From: JABWCQ01 sp964587105
GTDB taxonomy: Bacteria > Electryoneota > RPQS01
Direction of reading: 5' to 3'
DNA length: 64,000 nucleotides
Assembly (NCBI GenBank): GCA_964587105.1
Contig: CAZPKG010000006.1
Location: forward strand, 124,001-188,000
Each line of letters opens with the position of its first letter. Position 1 is the stretch's first letter. A program made the translations under genes and the position numbers. Below, in pieces: positions 53,234 through 60,563 of the stretch. The notes beneath the pieces are model-generated. The model was not told the origin of the DNA. It did no database searches and saw only the letters and a list, made by a program, of their open reading frames with translations.

Positions 53234-53243
53234 AAACTGACAC

Positions 53244-53284
53244 TGTTTCGCCATTGCGGGTCTGGAGACCCACAACGGCGAGAT
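53244..53284 (-). repeat. Family E palindromic element, copy 2 (inverted)
   Basis: On the minus strand it reads CTCGCCGTTGTGGGTCTCCA then GACCCGCAATGGCG, a few changes from 3528-3563. Confidence 0.75.
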
Positions 53285-53289
53285 TGTGG

Positions 53290-54414
53290 CTACGCTTCTA
53301 CGAGATGACCTTCGCGAGCGGCTTCCATTTCGGCGACGGTTGTCGCGTGCTGGAAGTTGGCGAAGGTGACGGGGAATGCGTCAATCTCTTCAATCGTGGC
53401 CTTGCCGACGAGCGATTGCAGGATGCGGTTCATACCGAATCCGCAACCGGCGTGCGGCAGCGCGTGGCTGCTCACTTGCTCGATATACGGTGCGAAGTCG
53501 GCGAGCACCGAGGCTTCGACTTCTCCTTCGGTGACGTTCTTGCCGGCGCGTGCGAACCACTCGAAGCGGCGCGACACGAGATGCTCAAACATGAGGCTGT
53601 TGGTCAAACGCTGCTTCAACAGATCGAGCAAGTGCAAACGCACCGCCGCGCCGACGGATTCGCCCGAACCGGGCAGAATCAAATCCGCGCTGTCAATGCG
53701 ACCTTTGCCGTCGGGGAACATGTTGAAGAACTTGATGACGCGCAGTTCGCGGCCTTCGAGTTCGGCGTGCTCCCACATCGGATCGGGGAACTTGGTCAGG
53801 AACACCGGGCCGTACATTTCGGCGAGCTTGAGTTCCTGCCAGTGCGTGAAGTCCATACCCCACTGAATGTTCTCGCCGTCTTTTTGCAGAATCTGAATCG
53901 CTTCGTCGTAGGTCAACTTCGCGAACGGCGTGGTCGCCCACTTTTGGAGCTTCTTCGCGTGCGCTTTGTTGATGCCAAGTTCACCTGCGTGCGCGCCGAT
54001 GTTTGAAGCCAGCGCCTGCACGAAGCCTTGGATCTCCTGCAAGAGCGCGCCGTAAAGTTCCGATTGCTCGCCGACGAATTCGATTTCGTGCAAGCTAAAC
54101 TCCATGCAATGGCGGCCATCGGACGGATTATGACGTTCGCCGCGGAAGCTGCGGCCTACGGTGAAGGTTTTCGGGAAGAGTCCCAACGCGCCTTCGAGGT
54201 GCAACTGTCCTGTCTGCTTTAAGAATACGGGTTGCGCAGCCCAATTCAAACTTGAATCGAGCGACGCTTCCATTAATGAATCCACAAATTCGCAGGCACC
54301 TGACGCGCGCACCATCGAAGGAACTTCGACGTAATGATAGCCGCGCGCCCACCAATGACAAAAGCTGGTTTGGGTGCTGAGGTGCCACAGTTTCACTTGC
54401 TGTTCGAGGGTCAT
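53290..54414 (-). CDS. Class II aaRS catalytic-domain protein, AsnRS-like (asparagine synthetase candidate)
   Basis: 374 residues from ATG 54414, preferred over 54420 because GGAG sits 7 bases before it. Motif 2 is FTVGRSFRGERHNPSDGRHC followed by MEFSLHEIE; motif 3 is HAGCGFGMNRILQSLVG; LKLAEMYGPVFLTKFPDPMW is AsnRS-like. The N-terminal OB anticodon-binding domain of AsnRS (about 100 residues) is absent: residue 1 falls just before the catalytic core (LEQQVKLWHLSTQTSFCHWW). Such truncated AsnRS relatives in archaea make asparagine from aspartate (AS-AR type); the same or an amino-acid-modifying role is inferred. Confidence 0.85.
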   Translation of the reverse strand: MTLEQQVKLWHLSTQTSFCHWWARGYHYVEVPSMVRASGACEFVDSLMEASLDSSLNWAAQPVFLKQTGQLHLEGALGLFPKTFTVGRSFRGERHNPSDGRHCMEFSLHEIEFVGEQSELYGALLQEIQGFVQALASNIGAHAGELGINKAHAKKLQKWATTPFAKLTYDEAIQILQKDGENIQWGMDFTHWQELKLAEMYGPVFLTKFPDPMWEHAELEGRELRVIKFFNMFPDGKGRIDSADLILPGSGESVGAAVRLHLLDLLKQRLTNSLMFEHLVSRRFEWFARAGKNVTEGEVEASVLADFAPYIEQVSSHALPHAGCGFGMNRILQSLVGKATIEEIDAFPVTFANFQHATTVAEMEAAREGHLVEA

Positions 54415-54420
54415 GATCAT

Positions 54421-54604
54421 ACTCCTTGTTTTCTAACCGTGATAAATTTTCGGTGCGGCTCACTGTCCGCGCCATTCCGAATTCCAAGTGGCGGCTCGCT
54501 GTCCGCCATTACTTACCGGTTTACCGGAGCAGGCCCTGCCTGCGTGTGTTTTGGGTTTGTGGATTCTCCTTTGTTTGTTATTTCTCGCCGAACAAATGTA
54601 GCGT
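54421..54604. other. Repeat-like intergenic stretch before family C copies
   Basis: Contains two related phrases, GGTGCGGCTCACTGTCCGCG (about 54451) and GGTGGCGGCTCGCTGTCCGCC (about 54487), not seen elsewhere. No gene seen. Confidence 0.4.
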
Positions 54605-54719
54605 GGTTGCTTTGCGCCGCCGGGCGGGGATTTAGCGTAGCGGTTCCCCGCCGGAATCTGGTTGTCTTGCGCCGCCGAGCGGGGATTTAGCGTAGCGGTT
54701 CCCCGCCGGAATCTGGTTG
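54605..54719 (+). repeat. Two tandem family C elements (REP pair) at RAYT 3' end
   Basis: Two nearly identical units of about 57 bases: the first from 54605, the second from 54662, each with GCGGGGATTTAGCGTAGCGG then TTCCCCGCCGGAATCT. The stem is GCGGGGA/TCCCCGC. The second ends at the RAYT stop codon. Inverted copy on the other side of the gene at 55226. Confidence 0.92.
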
Positions 54720-55220
54720 CTACTTCATCAGATGCCCAAGCCGTTCAACAGTAACGGTCCCAGGGCAATCACTGAAGTACAGCCCCGCGCTCGACCAATT
54801 CCACTCTTCTGCTTTTTCTACGAATCCCCTCTTGACGGGGTTCAAATGCATGTATTTCAATTTTGCATGGGCCGCGTCTGGACCTGGCACAAGAACATCA
54901 TCATAAGTTGGGCGCCAAAGAGCAAGTTCCTTTGGATAGGCTTCGGGCTTTGCGCGCAATGATGTCATTCGTTTGAAGCCACCGACGGCATCAGACACCG
55001 GGTTACCTTCCGATTCTTGTCTGAGCAAAGCATGAAGATGATCTGGCATTAGCACATATCCTCGACATATCAATTCGTGCTTTGCTCGATAACCTTCGAA
55101 CCATTGAAGAATTGCTTCACATTCGCTTGCAGTCTTAAACCATCTCCCTCGCTCAAGTGTAACTATCGTTACAAAATGAAGACTTCCAGCAAATGCATTT
55201 AGTTCGTGTCTTCTGCGCAT
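54720..55220 (-). CDS. REP-associated tyrosine transposase (RAYT, Y1 family)
   Basis: 166 residues, usual RAYT length. Y1-type HUH motif H61-x-H63 in GYVLMPDHLHALLRQES; downstream WRPTYDDVLVP and KLKYMHLNPVKRGFVEK hold the candidate catalytic tyrosine (Y123, or Y106). Cuts single-stranded DNA at REP hairpins. The gene is bounded by family C repeats: the stop codon touches the tandem pair on one side, and an inverted copy begins 6 bases upstream of the start. This arrangement (REPtron) supports it as the enzyme that spreads family C. The ATG's ribosome site, if any, would come from the flanking repeat. No IS-type inverted repeats otherwise. Confidence 0.92.
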   Translation of the reverse strand: MRRRHELNAFAGSLHFVTIVTLERGRWFKTASECEAILQWFEGYRAKHELICRGYVLMPDHLHALLRQESEGNPVSDAVGGFKRMTSLRAKPEAYPKELALWRPTYDDVLVPGPDAAHAKLKYMHLNPVKRGFVEKAEEWNWSSAGLYFSDCPGTVTVERLGHLMK

Positions 55221-55225
55221 TTCTC

Positions 55226-55267
55226 AGATTCCGGCGGGGAACCGCTTCGCTAAATCCCCGCTCGGCG
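55226..55267 (-). repeat. Inverted family C element at RAYT 5' end
   Basis: Minus strand reads CGCCGAGCGGGGATTTAGCG then AAGCGGTTCCCCGCCGGAATCT. Inverted relative to the pair at 54605-54719. Closest to 33155-33198 (the AAGCGG variant). Confidence 0.9.
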
Positions 55268-55296
55268 AGACGCTGGCTTGCGGTTGCTTTTGTTGA

Positions 55297-56706
55297 TCAT
55301 TTCAGCAACACCATTTTCTTGCTTTGCGCGAAGTTGTTGCTTTCGAGCCGATAGATATAGACTCCTGAAGCCAAGCCTGTTCCGTCAAACATCACTTGAT
55401 GTGTTCCGGCCTCGAGCATTCCGTCTGCAAGAGTTGCGACTTCGCGGCCCAGAATGTCGTACACTTTCAGCGTCGCGGGTGCGCCATACGGCATGTCAAA
55501 CGAAATTTCGGTTGACGGGTTGAACGGGTTGGGGTAGTTGGGGTGCAAAGCGAAATTATCCGAAAGCTCGGGATGCTCAACGGAAGTCAATACGTCCATA
55601 GGGGCGAGGCGAGTGACGCGCATATGCGAAACCTCGTTTTCGTCCGTAATTCGACCAAGAATCGATAAACGCCCGTCATGTCCAAGAACGATTGCGTCGC
55701 CTGTGTAGGTGAGGTCGCTTGCGATCTCGCTCTCCCATTGCACAGCCATACTTGCATCCATCCGAATCAGTTCAATTCGCGAGCCGACCCATGAACCTTT
55801 ATTGACGACCAAAATGTACCCACCGTCGCTTGTTGGTTCAAAACCAACAATGGACCTCACCGAATCTTGCGGATGCAGTACCGTAAGGGTGTTTACCAAA
55901 TTGCAACCTGCATCAGAATACGAAACGTCAACTCTCGGGGTCGTCAGATCGCAATCGTCGTAGCCACGAAGCAATGCTGCTTGTGACAGTCGGCCACTGT
56001 TATCCGCCGCCAAGTGTGGCGCGATAACTGTAATGCAGGGATTATCCGGCTCATAGTAATGATCACAATGGACTCCGGCATACAACTGGCGAAACCATGT
56101 CCAATCCGTTGAAGTTAATTGCTGGTCTGCTTGAAAGGCTAAGTCATCGAGTGTTTCACAAAAGTCGCTCACGAGTATTATTCCGTCACCGGATTCGCGG
56201 TACTCTGTGGATTGTATATCAATGAAATTACCAAACAAGTCAAAGCGATAAGTACCGGAATGGTCAAAGGGCACACACTCCCCATTTCGCCACGTACAGT
56301 CCGAGTATGCAAAAGACAGCATAATTGAGTTGCGCGTCCTAAGCAGAAACTGAAAGCCCTGATACCACAAAACTATCGAATCCACGAACGAGCCGCTGCT
56401 GTCAATTTGATAGAGTCCGCTATTGTACGGGAGAATGAATGAGCCATCATTAAGTCTGGCTATTGAAGTTCCGCCTGTATTGTCATTTCGCCAGACTTCT
56501 TGTCCCAAGGAGTCAAGCCGAACAGTAAGCATATCGTAATCCGATGTCAAGGCAACGCCGTTGTCCAGCGTTACGTCAAAACCTATTGACGAATATGATC
56601 GTGTTGTGTCCGCGTCCGTCCACACCCACTCTACTTGCGGTTGTGCGAGTAGTGCGAGGGGAAACAAGAGTGTGATAAAAACCAGCGTGAATCTTGACCT
56701 GTCCAT
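55297..56706 (-). CDS. Secreted protein with Por-type sorting domain
   Basis: 469 residues from ATG 56706, which follows GGAGGTGG; the in-frame extension to 56772 lacks a site. Signal peptide MDRSRFTLVFITLLFPLALL, cut near AQP. Body: VEWVWTDADTTRSYSSIGFD, several blade-like repeats with VRLDSLGQEVWR, and cysteine pairs (DCTWRNGEC, GVHCDHYYEPDNPC). Sorting domain: HPNYPNPFNPSTEISFDMP, DILGREVATLAD, ASGVYIYRLE and KMVLLK. Resembles the 37067 protein in layout. Family C element lies 29 bases past the stop. Confidence 0.88.
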   Translation of the reverse strand: MDRSRFTLVFITLLFPLALLAQPQVEWVWTDADTTRSYSSIGFDVTLDNGVALTSDYDMLTVRLDSLGQEVWRNDNTGGTSIARLNDGSFILPYNSGLYQIDSSGSFVDSIVLWYQGFQFLLRTRNSIMLSFAYSDCTWRNGECVPFDHSGTYRFDLFGNFIDIQSTEYRESGDGIILVSDFCETLDDLAFQADQQLTSTDWTWFRQLYAGVHCDHYYEPDNPCITVIAPHLAADNSGRLSQAALLRGYDDCDLTTPRVDVSYSDAGCNLVNTLTVLHPQDSVRSIVGFEPTSDGGYILVVNKGSWVGSRIELIRMDASMAVQWESEIASDLTYTGDAIVLGHDGRLSILGRITDENEVSHMRVTRLAPMDVLTSVEHPELSDNFALHPNYPNPFNPSTEISFDMPYGAPATLKVYDILGREVATLADGMLEAGTHQVMFDGTGLASGVYIYRLESNNFAQSKKMVLLK

Positions 56707-57117
56707 GTCGTCCACCTCCGGCTGAAATTGCTCCGAGAAATGCGGCCCAAAACGGGCACTCGTCCGGTTCACCCAAATCCGATAAATATACGAATTTTCA
56801 ACCTTTTATTACAACTTTTTTGGTCAAGGTGTACTCGAAAATGTGTGATTGAGCGGGATATAGAGGTGTAGGGGAGGGGGTAATTTAAACGATACTTTAA
56901 GGTGTTGTTTTTATGTGTTTTGAGGTTGTGGTCTGGCGGGGCTGCGAAATGCGGAGATTGGGGCGGGCCGCAAGTCTGGCAAAGTGCACTGGCGGAGCGC
57001 AAACTGACCGGAAGTTTGCGGGTCTCTTTTCGTTGTAGGTAGCTGTTTTTTCGGAGCCGGTGGGTGGCATCTGACTTGCAGAATAGGGATACGAACCTGA
57101 ACGAAGGAGTGCCTGCT
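56707..57117. other. Divergent intergenic region
   Basis: 411 bases between the 55297-56706 gene and the pilin gene on opposite strands. It holds the sigma-54-type site at 57065-57080 and a ribosome site for the pilin. Otherwise AT-rich near 56790-56910 with no recognised repeat or gene. Confidence 0.6.
57065..57080 (+). promoter_or_regulatory. Sigma-54-type promoter (-24/-12)
   Basis: TGGCAT-CTGAC-TTGCA: one mismatch from TGGCAC-N5-TTGCA, with the GG (57066-57067) and GC (57078-57079) doublets 10 bases apart as required. Transcription would begin near 57091, leaving a leader of about 27 bases with AGGAG at 57105-57109. Fits the known RpoN control of pilin genes. Confidence 0.7.
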
Positions 57118-57519
57118 ATGCAGAAACAACGTGGATTCACCTTAGTCGAGCTGCTGGTCGTGATTGTGGTCATCGGAATTTTGGCCACGATAGCGGTCCC
57201 GCGGTTTCTCGCTTCTCAAGATCGCGCCCACGTCACGGCGGCGGTGGCGGACGTGGATCACTTCCGTAAGGCGCTTGCGGTCTATGAAATTGACTACGGA
57301 GCCTACCCGACCCAGAACTTCGGCAACGTGGGCGGCATCGTGGCAGCCTTAGTTGATCCGTCGGGGAATGACTATATGATTTTACCGGACGGCCAGAGCT
57401 TCAGTTCGTTTTCTTACACACCGGTCAACAACGGCCAGAGTTACGAGATTCAAGTCGTTGCCACCGACCACAGCAATACCGGGGTCGTAGCCGATCCGAC
57501 AGGTACTACTGTGCAATAG
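57118..57519 (+). CDS. Type IV pilin / type II secretion pseudopilin
   Basis: 133 residues from ATG 57118; AGGAG ends 8 bases before it. Class III signal with cleavage at G6 and F7 (KQRGFTLVELLVVIVVIGIL), E at mature position 5, and a hydrophobic alpha helix followed by ATIAVPRFLASQ. The globular part (DHFRKALAVYEIDYGAYPT, VATDHSNTGVVADPTG) is like pseudopilins/PilA-like pilins. It would assemble into a surface fibre or pseudopilus after PilD-type cleavage. No assembly genes are within the window. Terminator follows. Confidence 0.92.
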   Translation: MQKQRGFTLVELLVVIVVIGILATIAVPRFLASQDRAHVTAAVADVDHFRKALAVYEIDYGAYPTQNFGNVGGIVAALVDPSGNDYMILPDGQSFSSFSYTPVNNGQSYEIQVVATDHSNTGVVADPTGTTVQ

Positions 57520-57541
57520 ATCAGTGTCAACGCACCAAATG

Positions 57542-57576
57542 AGAAAAGCGACTCATTTGAGTCGCTTTTCTTTTTA
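57542..57576 (+). terminator. Intrinsic terminator after the pilin gene
   Basis: AGAAAAGCGACTC-ATTT-GAGTCGCTTTTCTTTTT, a 13-pair stem with a T-run, 22 bases after the stop codon. Confidence 0.9.
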
Positions 57577-57861
57577 CGGTCTTGACGTCCACCATCGGTT
57601 CAGTGGGGAGTGCGAATCTCGAAGCATGATCCAAACAAATATGACGAACAAAATCATTGACAGCCAGATGATGAATCCTTTTCTCTCTCCGTACTGCCGC
57701 TTCAATTCATCTCGAAAAGCGCTGCCTCTTCCCCATCGATAAGCGACAACCATCCAGACGAAAAACAGCACGCCCAAAATAACAAAAATGAACGCGGCGT
57801 TCCCGGAAGGCGGATCGTCAAGAATTCCCAGACAAGTTTGAAAAATGTGTTTGCTTGTCAT
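57574..57861 (-). CDS. Small membrane protein, 95 residues
   Basis: Two membrane helices, AAFIFVILGVLFFVWMVVAY and GFIIWLSMILFVIFVWIML, with a charged loop (RDELKRQYGERK). No family recognised. Separated by 3 bases from the next upstream gene on the same strand, so one of three small membrane-protein genes downstream of a surface-protein gene. Shares the loop pattern (K/R)QYG with 57865-58086, so the two may be related. Confidence 0.65.
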   Translation of the reverse strand: MTSKHIFQTCLGILDDPPSGNAAFIFVILGVLFFVWMVVAYRWGRGSAFRDELKRQYGERKGFIIWLSMILFVIFVWIMLRDSHSPLNRWWTSRP

Positions 57862-57864
57862 CTG

Positions 57865-58086
57865 TTACCAAACGTTCGTGACAAGAAAACCAATTACTAC
57901 GCCGACCAAGGTTATCAAAATGAGATAGAACCATGTGCGTGACGGGCCGTATTGCCGAACCATCGCGTCTTTCGCAGGTTCGCCGGGCGAAAACGGCGCA
58001 CCCCAAAATGCCCACGCGCGTATGGCAGCATAAATGGCGACTCCGATACCTATCACCAAACCGATGATAATATCCCGTTCACTCAT
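57865..58086 (-). CDS. Small membrane protein, 73 residues
   Basis: From ATG 58086, which overlaps the previous stop by one base (TGATG); the frame extends upstream to 58188 inside that gene. Helices IIIGLVIGIGVAIYAAIRAW and WFYLILITLVGVVIGFLVTN, loop PGEPAKDAMVRQYGPSR. Unknown role. Confidence 0.6.
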   Translation of the reverse strand: MSERDIIIGLVIGIGVAIYAAIRAWAFWGAPFSPGEPAKDAMVRQYGPSRTWFYLILITLVGVVIGFLVTNVW

Positions 58087-58280
58087 CAGAACACCTTCGG
58101 CAGCCAGAGCCACAAGACTATAAACACCACACCGAACAAAATCACGCGCAAAATTATCGTGGGGACATTCGTATCGCCGGGACTCCATTCATGCAGGAGC
58201 CATTTGCCGATTTTTTCAATGACAATCAACAGCAGGAAGATTCCCGCGAACTTTAGAAATGTATTCCAATCCCACGACAT
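58086..58280 (-). CDS. Small membrane protein, 64 residues
   Basis: Helices FLKFAGIFLLLIVIEKI and TIILRVILFGVVFIVLWLW around HEWSPGDTNVP. Starts directly after the stop of the 58281-60032 gene (no gap). Unknown role; the overlap with 57865-58086 suggests coupled translation. Confidence 0.6.
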   Translation of the reverse strand: MSWDWNTFLKFAGIFLLLIVIEKIGKWLLHEWSPGDTNVPTIILRVILFGVVFIVLWLWLPKVF

Positions 58281-60032
58281 TTACTTCACATACACCGCTT
58301 TTTGCACCAATGCGGCGGCATCCGCTGCGGATGCCCCGCTGACTTCAAGCTTGAACAGATAGATTCCCGCCGCGCATTCGGCGCAATTCCATTGAGCCAT
58401 GTGATTGCCGGCTTGTCTTACACCGTTTACAATCACACCGACCTCGCGTCCCAAAACATCATACACTCGCAAAGAAATTTCACTCGCACGCGGCAAAGAA
58501 TACGAAACATTCACCGCGCCGTTAAACGGATTGGGGTAGAGCGGTTTTAGGTCGAACGCGAGGGGAAGGGGGGTTTCAGGGGCATCATCAGGAGTTGTGC
58601 CGCTGCCAATTATGTATACTGTGTCGGGACTGGTAATCGCATTGCTTGTTATGACAGCGTATGCTGAATAGAACTGGTGGGCTTGCGGCGCAAAACGAAT
58701 ATCCACCGTCGTGAAGTCTCCCCACCACAATTCTATAGTGTTCCATTCGGCGGGTCCCTGAAAAACGGGAGACACGACGTCAAAGCCGGTGATTCTCAAA
58801 ATTGATTCATTAGGGTTTCCCAAGCGCACTTCAGCAATCGAATCTTCACCAATGATAACGGCACCAAATGCTAACGTGTCCGGTTCAATGCTAATTTCGG
58901 GTCCCCAGCCGGGATCAACGAGCGGTGCATCGCTCTTTAGATAATACACCGATCCATCTGCAGATGGAATGAAGGCTCGGCCGTATCCTTCTTCATCAAT
59001 TGCGAACGCCAGCGCACCTTCAGCGTTATCATACATTATGTTAGGTTGCCAATCCCAAACTGAAGTTGAATAGAAGACTGTTCCCGTGTAGAAATTCCCG
59101 CTGATTTGGAGCGACAACACGTGCGGATCGCCGTTCGGGTCGAGCGCGATGATTGGTTCACCTGCGTTCTCGTCGCCGCTTGCGTCAATTCCAAACGACC
59201 AATCGCCGTTCGGTGCGCGATAGTGATAATAAACCGGTCGCGGAATGCCAAAACCTTCACTGCCGCTCGAAACGCAATAGACTCCGCCGTTGGCATCGAC
59301 CGCAATGTCGCCGGGATAGCTTTCGGGATGCGGCACCTGAAGCGTCGTCACCACCCAGTCGTTGCTTCCACCGACTTCGTTGGTGGCGTGCTGTGCATTG
59401 TAGCTGCCGAAATTTCCGCCGCGAAAAACGACGTGACCTGCGTCATCTCCATCCACCGCGATGCGCGGCGACGCGCCCAAACCGAAATCGCCGATATCGG
59501 CTTGAATATGATTGAACTCCCACGTCAAACCGTTGTAGTAGCCGAAATCGAGTTGATAATCGCCTTGGTCATCGGTGATATAGACAACATAAATTGTTCC
59601 GACGGAGTTGACCGCGATATCAGGAGAAACAGCGGCCTCGTTAGGATCACCAAGCATCAGCCGCGACCATGTTCCATTTGCCTGCCGTGCTGCAAACCAG
59701 ATGCGCGAGTTGGATTGAAAGGCGACGATCGGCTGTTGCGTGTCTGGATTCCAGGCAATCGCAACTTCGCCGATTTGTCCCATCGAGGCCGAATCCGTCA
59801 CGGATTCAAACGCCAGCCAATTGCCGCTCGACTCTTCCCGCATATGATAGCGGACATTTGAGCCGTTGCGGAAAACCGCGTGCACATTACCAACCGGATC
59901 GACCGCGAGGCTTTTTGTCAACGGCGAAGATGCAAAGCCGAGCGGAACTGCATGGTCAAAATCCCACTGCGCATACGCCATATTTGCGCAGACGAGCGCG
60001 ATAGCCAACAGAATAAATTGCATGAATTTCAT
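58281..60032 (-). CDS. Secreted propeller/ASH protein with Por-type sorting domain and in-frame repeat A
   Basis: 583 residues. Signal peptide MKFMQFILLAIALVCANMA. Propeller-like blades (VPLGFASSPLTKSLAVDPVG, IAWNPDTQQPIVAFQSNS, DIAVDANGGVYCVSSGSE), an ASH-like module (PDTLAFGAVIIGEDSIAEVR, WWGDFTTVDIRFAPQAHQF) and a sorting domain YPNPFNGAVNVSYSLP, DVLGREVGVIVN, AAGIYLFKLE. Before the terminal QKAVYVK it has SGASAADAAALV, encoded by a family A-type repeat (58311-58339), where the other seven sorting domains in the window have a shorter stretch. It is followed by three small membrane genes. Confidence 0.88.
   Translation of the reverse strand: MKFMQFILLAIALVCANMAYAQWDFDHAVPLGFASSPLTKSLAVDPVGNVHAVFRNGSNVRYHMREESSGNWLAFESVTDSASMGQIGEVAIAWNPDTQQPIVAFQSNSRIWFAARQANGTWSRLMLGDPNEAAVSPDIAVNSVGTIYVVYITDDQGDYQLDFGYYNGLTWEFNHIQADIGDFGLGASPRIAVDGDDAGHVVFRGGNFGSYNAQHATNEVGGSNDWVVTTLQVPHPESYPGDIAVDANGGVYCVSSGSEGFGIPRPVYYHYRAPNGDWSFGIDASGDENAGEPIIALDPNGDPHVLSLQISGNFYTGTVFYSTSVWDWQPNIMYDNAEGALAFAIDEEGYGRAFIPSADGSVYYLKSDAPLVDPGWGPEISIEPDTLAFGAVIIGEDSIAEVRLGNPNESILRITGFDVVSPVFQGPAEWNTIELWWGDFTTVDIRFAPQAHQFYSAYAVITSNAITSPDTVYIIGSGTTPDDAPETPLPLAFDLKPLYPNPFNGAVNVSYSLPRASEISLRVYDVLGREVGVIVNGVRQAGNHMAQWNCAECAAGIYLFKLEVSGASAADAAALVQKAVYVK
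58311..58339. repeat. Family A variant inside a coding region
   Basis: GCGGCGGCATCCGCTGCGGA then TGCCCCGC: A-to-T and T-to-A changes on both arms keep the palindrome (CATCCG/CGGATG). Codes for SGASAADAA in the sorting domain of the 58281 protein. Confidence 0.85.
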
Positions 60033-60098
60033 TTGATTATTCCCTTTCTCAATTTCAAAACGCGTGCGTCAGCGCAAGGTTGGTTACTTTTCAAGTAA

Positions 60099-60536
60099 CT
60101 AAGGCTCCATTTCAACGGTAATTTTTTCGAGCGACGGATTGCTTGCCCACGCGCTGACGATGGCTTTCTTTTTCTTCACGGCCACGCGGCGTTTGATTTC
60201 CTGAATCTCAATATAGGATGTGTCCGTTTCGCAGGCTTTGTGCTGCCAATAGCAGTCGAGTTGAATGCACAGTTCGCCGACGTTCACTTTTGTCGTGTCG
60301 TCGCGGGTTGTAGTCACCCAAGCTCGGCCCACGGACTTTTGATAGAGCCACGCGTACTTTGTTTCCACCACGACATGGAGCCACGGCAAATCCAGCGCGG
60401 CAAGGCTCACGTCCGCCGATTGATAAGGCTCCTGCTGCGCGGCATAGAGCGGAATATCAATCGTTTGCACAATTCGTTCGGGCCAAATCAGCGCAATTGC
60501 CAATGCGGCCAGCATCATCGACACAAATTTTTTCAT
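60099..60536 (-). CDS. Exported protein of unknown function
   Basis: 145 residues. Signal or anchor MKKFVSMMLAALAIALIW; then LYAAQQEPYQSADVSLAALD, LPWLHVVVETKYAWLYQK, NVGELCIQLDCYWQHKACET and a basic stretch KRRVAVKKKKAIVSAW. Two cysteine pairs could form disulfides. No family recognised. It lies between a surface-protein gene (66 bases after) and the Fis-like gene (27 bases before). Confidence 0.65.
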   Translation of the reverse strand: MKKFVSMMLAALAIALIWPERIVQTIDIPLYAAQQEPYQSADVSLAALDLPWLHVVVETKYAWLYQKSVGRAWVTTTRDDTTKVNVGELCIQLDCYWQHKACETDTSYIEIQEIKRRVAVKKKKAIVSAWASNPSLEKITVEMEP

Positions 60537-60563
60537 CTCGTATTCCGGTTTTGCGAACGTTGC

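Noticed and set aside
58555..58582. Further family B copy at GAGGGGAAGGGGGGTTTCAGGG
   Set aside because: It has no matching C-run arm and codes for an ordinary linker (ETPLPLAFD) before a sorting domain.
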